A stretch of DNA of 54,296 nucleotides from assembly GCA_964518765.1 (NCBI GenBank), contig CAZFJC010000019.1, positions 1-54,296 of the forward strand, in the 5' to 3' direction. A program made the position numbers and the translations under genes. A model generated the notes under the pieces. It ran no database searches. It saw only the letters and a list, made by a program, of their open reading frames with translations, and was not told where the DNA came from. Positions 51,601 to 54,296 of the stretch are shown one piece after another (positions within the stretch are counted from its first letter, which is position 1; every line of letters begins with the position of its first letter). This DNA is from CAZPNX01 sp964518765 (GTDB lineage Bacteria; Edwardsbacteria; AC1; EtOH8).

Positions 51601-52046
51601 AGGTCAGCCATCAGGCCCACCACTTGGGAGAGCTGGCCCACCCCTTCCCCCAGCCGGCCGATCGAGCCCTCCACTCGGTCGTTCAGCTCCAGCGCCCGGT
51701 CGAAAGAGGCCAACAGTTCCTCCAGCTGTTGCTGGGTCCCGACGATCACCTGCTTGTAGTCCCAACTGGTCTCCAGCACCATGGTGGAGGAGCTGTCCAT
51801 CACTTCCTGCTTCTTGAAGATGTCGCCCAGCTCCCGGCTGAAGTCCTGGATGACGGTCAGGTGCTGCTTCTCCAGCTCGTTGAGCTGGCCCGATCCCTGG
51901 ACGATCGACGGCAGCAGGTCGGTGAACTTGCCCACCTGCGCCAGATATTTCTCCAGGATTTCCTGTGGCAACCGGTTTGCGGCCGGTCCTGGAGCGGCCG
52001 CGCTGGCCTCGGGCTTTTTCTGTTTAAAAAACGCTGATAGGATCAT
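48678..52046 (-). CDS. Fusion of MCP-like coiled-coil signalling regions and an oligopeptide-binding (SBP family 5) domain
   Basis: 1122 residues. Residues 30-600 are long helices with two segments resembling chemoreceptor tips: AEIMSYHAGTSGRGFGIIAE (160-179, compare GRGFAVVAxEV in MCPs) and IKLLAFYAAVEAADMGQSGQ (452-471, compare TNLLALNAAIEAARAGE). Residues about 622-1115 form a complete family 5 solute-binding domain (SSDPLTLDPAMSTDATSNEV, WTFHLKKGVKFHNGRELTAE, GAGPYRLAKWEPGKSVELEA, GWSSDNGDPDNFLYPLF). The N-terminus (MILSAFFKQKKPEA) is not a signal peptide and I find no membrane helix, so the protein looks cytoplasmic. No CheA/CheW or Opp genes are adjacent. It may sense peptides or nickel-like ligands inside the cell; the function is unknown. 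Confidence 0.85.
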   Translation of the reverse strand: MILSAFFKQKKPEASAAAPGPAANRLPQEILEKYLAQVGKFTDLLPSIVQGSGQLNELEKQHLTVIQDFSRELGDIFKKQEVMDSSSTMVLETSWDYKQVIVGTQQQLEELLASFDRALELNDRVEGSIGRLGEGVGQLSQVVGLMADLSANIRQLSRNAEIMSYHAGTSGRGFGIIAEKMGALTAELESAAGQTPVIDAEMRRKLEAIEGKVSSIRGLAGGLRNNTMAVRGNLSEIFSLNQNIIKGFEDIQQASEQQKGIREKLIGGMADITELAESLGVSQEVVATVLATEVADVGQIDFVRDQLATARKLESESGAFWAARQLAIELLLLRSKLEAARSRWLDLNQAIAALRQTVQNEERLPAQLLQELEGLFQGIEQIGGKLVSIDSDLSSTQQRSQEIEGKLFRADEDLKQWHAWLGEMAEIGAGMEQDLARLRGIGETVRSFAEQIKLLAFYAAVEAADMGQSGQELGSLVSQARDLANRANVDSSQLEPLLEQIGAQFDRASALIGDNRSLVGKILEEVNRANWSLAKLKESAEQFELIGRETSKLIEQQRQKRQDLATIYTRFADSFQKVSLKLEELFRLLSRAAEALTLFGHFDVQLFDRIDQGMARERGGGIMRLNLSSDPLTLDPAMSTDATSNEVVAQLFEGLVQFDKGANVIPGIAWHWNISPDGLTWTFHLKKGVKFHNGRELTAEDVKYTLERLLNRDLKSPNAYFIDMIRGADDMIQGRSRSLEGLKVVDPYCLVITLRSPYMPFLANLAAAATSIVPREEVEKPGSDFGRNPVGAGPYRLAKWEPGKSVELEAFAEYHQQTVSVDRIRFTIGLSEAERRELFKRGGLEQVDVHRRDLEDFQALGKKVQEVASLNIQYICINVSKPTPFAHKLVRQALNCAIDRQALIDRTELQGEAVLARGVFPPTLAAYDQKLEGYPYDPERARRLLADAGFPGGPPGEYLLDIRDIKAQMDRAELVRDYCLEVGIKLKLNPLGWRELLDRAYGGESLLSFRGWSSDNGDPDNFLYPLFHSRNWGRPGNTSFFKSPLLDQMLDKALAIRNPLERLAYYRDIERMIVEEAPWVFLYHSIRFSATQPWLHGYRARPMGAPRLWDCWLEPDKMKEVD

Positions 52047-52199
52047 AACATTTGCGTCTATCGATTCAACTTATTGCTGTTTACCACGCTCCGAAGCTTT
52101 GGCCGTCGCCGGCCGTTGGCCGAGAAGCCGCCATCTCGATTCGTCCGCCGAAGGTCAAGTAGCCCTGGGGTATCTATCGGCCCGGCGGGCGACGGTTGG

Positions 52200-53030
52200 C
52201 TACCCGGCTATCTCGACCTTCTCCGAGGCTATGGGCCGTCCCATGAACTCGACCGCCAGCTCGTCGAAATATTCGCAGCGGTCGGTGGTCAGGTAGCGGC
52301 AGGCCCCTCCCCTGGATACCTTTGATTCGATCTCCGGATGTCTTTTCAGATAATCACCCAGGCTGGGCGCCACCAGGCTCCCCTGTTCCACGATCCTGAT
52401 CTTCCGGGGCAGCAAAACCTCAAGCCTGGGCATGAGCAGGGGATAGTGGGTGCAGCCCAAAAGCAGGGTGTCTATCTTATCCGACCAGGCGGCCGTCTGC
52501 TCCCAGTATTTCTTGATATAATGGTCGACCCCCGGGCCGTCCAGCTCGCCGGCCTCGACCAGCGGCACCAGCAAAGGACAGGCCTGCTGGTACAAGGTGA
52601 CCTGCGGCGCGTGCTTGGCGATCTCTATGGCAAAGCTGTCCGAGCGGACCGTGCCCGGCGTGGCCCACAGGGCCACCTGGTTGGTCCGGGTGAATTCTTT
52701 GATCGACTCCACCGTCGGCCGGATTACCCCCAGCACCCGCCTGTCTGGATAATGCTTCGGCAGCCACGTTTGCTGGATGGTGCGCAGGGCCTTGGCCGAG
52801 GCGGTGTTGCAGGCGATGACCACCAGCCGGCAGCCTAAAGCCAAGAGGTGCCCCACCCCCTGGGTGGCGAACTTGAGCACCGTCTCGAAGGAGCGGTTGC
52901 CGTATGGTGTCCGGGCGTTGTCCCCTAGATATATATAGTCATACTGCGGCAGGCGTTCCAGGATCCGCCGGAAGATGGTCAGCCCGCCGAAGCCGGAGTC
53001 GAAGATGCCTATGGGGGAATTTTGATGCAT
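52200..53030 (-). CDS. murI: Glutamate racemase
   Basis: 276 residues: IGIFDSGFGGLTIFRRI (catalytic Asp), LGDNARTPYGNRS, VVIACNTASAKALR with the first catalytic Cys, and LLLGCTHYPLLMP with the second catalytic Cys. It supplies D-glutamate for peptidoglycan. It is 28 bases after the GNAT gene. The gap of about 150 bases to the fusion gene downstream shows nothing recognisable. Confidence 0.95.
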   Translation of the reverse strand: MHQNSPIGIFDSGFGGLTIFRRILERLPQYDYIYLGDNARTPYGNRSFETVLKFATQGVGHLLALGCRLVVIACNTASAKALRTIQQTWLPKHYPDRRVLGVIRPTVESIKEFTRTNQVALWATPGTVRSDSFAIEIAKHAPQVTLYQQACPLLVPLVEAGELDGPGVDHYIKKYWEQTAAWSDKIDTLLLGCTHYPLLMPRLEVLLPRKIRIVEQGSLVAPSLGDYLKRHPEIESKVSRGGACRYLTTDRCEYFDELAVEFMGRPIASEKVEIAG

Positions 53031-53058
53031 TTCGTTGTCGGTCTGCTTTTACCCGGGC

Positions 53059-53859
53059 TCACCCCACATTCCCCGCTATCCGGTGATAAAGCCTCTCCGG
53101 ACGCCAGGGGAACGGTGGCCCCCAGACCATCCGCTTGGAGCGCGAAGCCTCGGCGAACCCGTTATCCTTGATGAAGGCGATACCCGCGGTGTTCTCGGCT
53201 GGAAGCACTATCTTTACCGAGCCACCCAGCTTGATACTCAACAACGCCAGTCCGGCCCGGTCGTTTTCGGCCATCACCAGACCCTCGCCCAGGGCCGGGA
53301 TATAGTAGCCGTCCACTCCGTCGCGGCCGCGGTGTACCAGCGCCCCCTCCCACTTTCCCTCGAAAAGCGCCTGGCGCCACTCCCCGGAAAGCTCTCGGTC
53401 CATTTCGAGGATCTGGCCGCGGTCATCCGGCCCAAGCTCGGAAACGCCATGGGGGCAAGGTTTCTCCGGCGTGGCCTGCTCCCGTTTGAAGAACACATAA
53501 TCGGTCTGGTCCACAAAGCCGGCCTTCAGGTAGACCAGGCGCCCCAGCTCGGTGGCGACCAGAGAGACCGTCCCGCAGCCCTTGCCCTTCGCCAGGTCCA
53601 TCAGGTGGCCGACGATTGCCCCGCCTATACCTTTATTTCGATGGTCCCGGTGGACGATGATGTGCGCCAGCCAGGCGGTTCTATCGAAGATAATGGCCGC
53701 GCCCACCCCGGCGATGTCGCCGTTGGCCATAGCCTTTATTGGATAACAGAAAGGCGAACCGGAGTAGAACTTGAAGGCGTCGGTTATGTCGCTCCAGCCT
53801 TGGGGCTGAAGAAAAGATAATCGGGTATAATCATGTTTATCAAAAGTATAAAAATCCAT
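53059..53859 (-). CDS. GNAT-family N-acetyltransferase
   Basis: 266 residues. The N-terminal half is a GNAT domain with the acetyl-CoA loop HIIVHRDHRNKGIGGAIVGHLMDLA (about residues 66-90) and LVATELGRLVYLKAGFV. The C-terminal half (VSELGPDDRGQILEMDREL onward) resembles the acyltransferase-like domain often attached to such GNATs. Substrate unknown. It sits at the edge of the GC-rich backbone; the next gene upstream has clearly different base composition. Confidence 0.85.
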   Translation of the reverse strand: MDFYTFDKHDYTRLSFLQPQGWSDITDAFKFYSGSPFCYPIKAMANGDIAGVGAAIIFDRTAWLAHIIVHRDHRNKGIGGAIVGHLMDLAKGKGCGTVSLVATELGRLVYLKAGFVDQTDYVFFKREQATPEKPCPHGVSELGPDDRGQILEMDRELSGEWRQALFEGKWEGALVHRGRDGVDGYYIPALGEGLVMAENDRAGLALLSIKLGGSVKIVLPAENTAGIAFIKDNGFAEASRSKRMVWGPPFPWRPERLYHRIAGNVG

Positions 53860-53870
53860 ATTCCAATATT

Positions 53871-54203
53871 CTACTTGTAATTCTTCATCTTTCTTTCTAT
53901 CTTGTTAAGGCAGTAAAGAACTGCTTCGGCATCTTTATCGTCAATAGCCCTCAATGCTTTCCTGGTTAAAATTGTGTAATAACCTGATACATACAACTTT
54001 TCCAAGCCTTCTTTTAATAAACTCCAAGAATATACTTCTACTGCCTTTTGATGGTCCATACTTGTGTATGTTATTGGTATTTTACTGACTATTTTTTCAA
54101 AATTACTTTTTTCTTTTTGTATTCGCTTCAAAACATCCCTGCAAATTTCATCTTTTTCTCTTATTGTTTTATCGATAAACCTTTCGATTGCTTTTGAGCT
54201 CAT
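53871..54203 (-). CDS. AT-rich hypothetical protein, probably 5'-truncated by the terminal repeat
   Basis: 110 residues from the ATG at 54203, mainly charged helices (RFIDKTIREKDEICRDVLKRI, ALRAIDDKDAEAVLYCLNKIERKMKNYK); no family recognised. There is no ribosome binding site before this ATG. The frame stays open upstream, and codons 54245 to 54204 encode a hydrophobic helix (ITAILTFVLFISSI) that runs right up to the inverted repeat. The original protein was therefore probably longer, with an N-terminal membrane anchor, and lost its start when the mobile element inserted. Base composition is strikingly AT-rich compared with all other genes here, suggesting acquisition. Confidence 0.55.
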   Translation of the reverse strand: MSSKAIERFIDKTIREKDEICRDVLKRIQKEKSNFEKIVSKIPITYTSMDHQKAVEVYSWSLLKEGLEKLYVSGYYTILTRKALRAIDDKDAEAVLYCLNKIERKMKNYK

Positions 54204-54245
54204 AATCGAAGAAATAAATAATACAAAGGTAAGAATTGCTGTTAT

Positions 54246-54296
54246 TATAATGGACCCTGTTTTTCGGACACGGTGATATGTTACACTTAGGGCTGC
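54246..54296. repeat. 51-bp terminal inverted repeat, right copy (probable IS end)
   Basis: Exact reverse complement of positions 4-54. The outward sequence begins TATAATGGACCCTG. Both window ends therefore enter the same end of the same repeated element, which is not itself included. Confidence 0.7.

Overview
The window reads as a GC-rich chromosomal fragment of a diderm (Gram-negative-type) bacterium. LptD, an OprO/P-type phosphate porin, an OmpA-family protein and LspA require an outer membrane and lipoprotein processing, and the Fur, DksA-like, PhoBR and SecDF genes are bacterial. Several traits (a separate MetH reactivation protein, an IleRS with a GVHH-type HIGH motif, PafBC-like WYL regulators, DivIVA in a diderm) suggest an uncultured lineage rather than a proteobacterium; that placement is inference. 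Both termini carry the same 51-bp sequence in inverted orientation, which looks like an insertion-sequence end at which assembly stopped. Almost every gene is on the minus strand; phoB, phoR and one tRNA are the exceptions.

Region by region. (1) 55-2525: a Fur-controlled run of small genes (fur, a zinc ribbon, two Gly-rich PRGDGTGP proteins, an ICMT-like membrane methyltransferase, a CGGC protein). (2) 2584-19720: a 17-kb phosphate island. It has two Pst transporters in tandem (porin-pstS-pstC-arsC-pstA-pstB-phoU, then pstS-pstC-pstA-pstB-pstB-phoU). They are linked by a class III nucleotidyl cyclase and a Ppx/GppA phosphatase, and followed upstream by a PHP phosphoesterase, a tiny membrane protein and the divergent phoBR pair. 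11-bp-phased TTAAC-type Pho boxes lie before the porin and before phoB. (3) 19741-26559: tRNA-Glu, two WYL regulators, a YgiQ radical SAM protein, a CPA2 antiporter and a rhomboid-TPR protease. (4) 26574-36841: secF-secD, then lptD-lspA-dksA-like-ileS and a CsgG/LpoB-like lipid-exposed or secreted protein. (5) 36974-40276: PfkB kinase, purine nucleoside phosphorylase, DivIVA, YggS. (6) 40384-44605: metF-metH-reactivation domain operon. (7) 44637-54203: OmpA protein, rluD, rph, an MCP-like/solute-binding-protein fusion, murI, a GNAT protein and an AT-rich gene cut by the terminal repeat.

The most unusual items are two. First, adjacent PstB paralogues have complementary lesions (one has lost the ABC signature, the other the Q-loop Gln and switch His), predicting an obligate heterodimer with one normal and one degenerate ATP site. 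Second, a 1122-residue protein without signal peptide or membrane segment joins two chemoreceptor-tip-like coiled coils to an oligopeptide-binding (SBP family 5) domain. No stretch longer than about 300 bases lacks a gene; the longest, 46625-46893, is a promoter plus a long leader of the OmpA gene.
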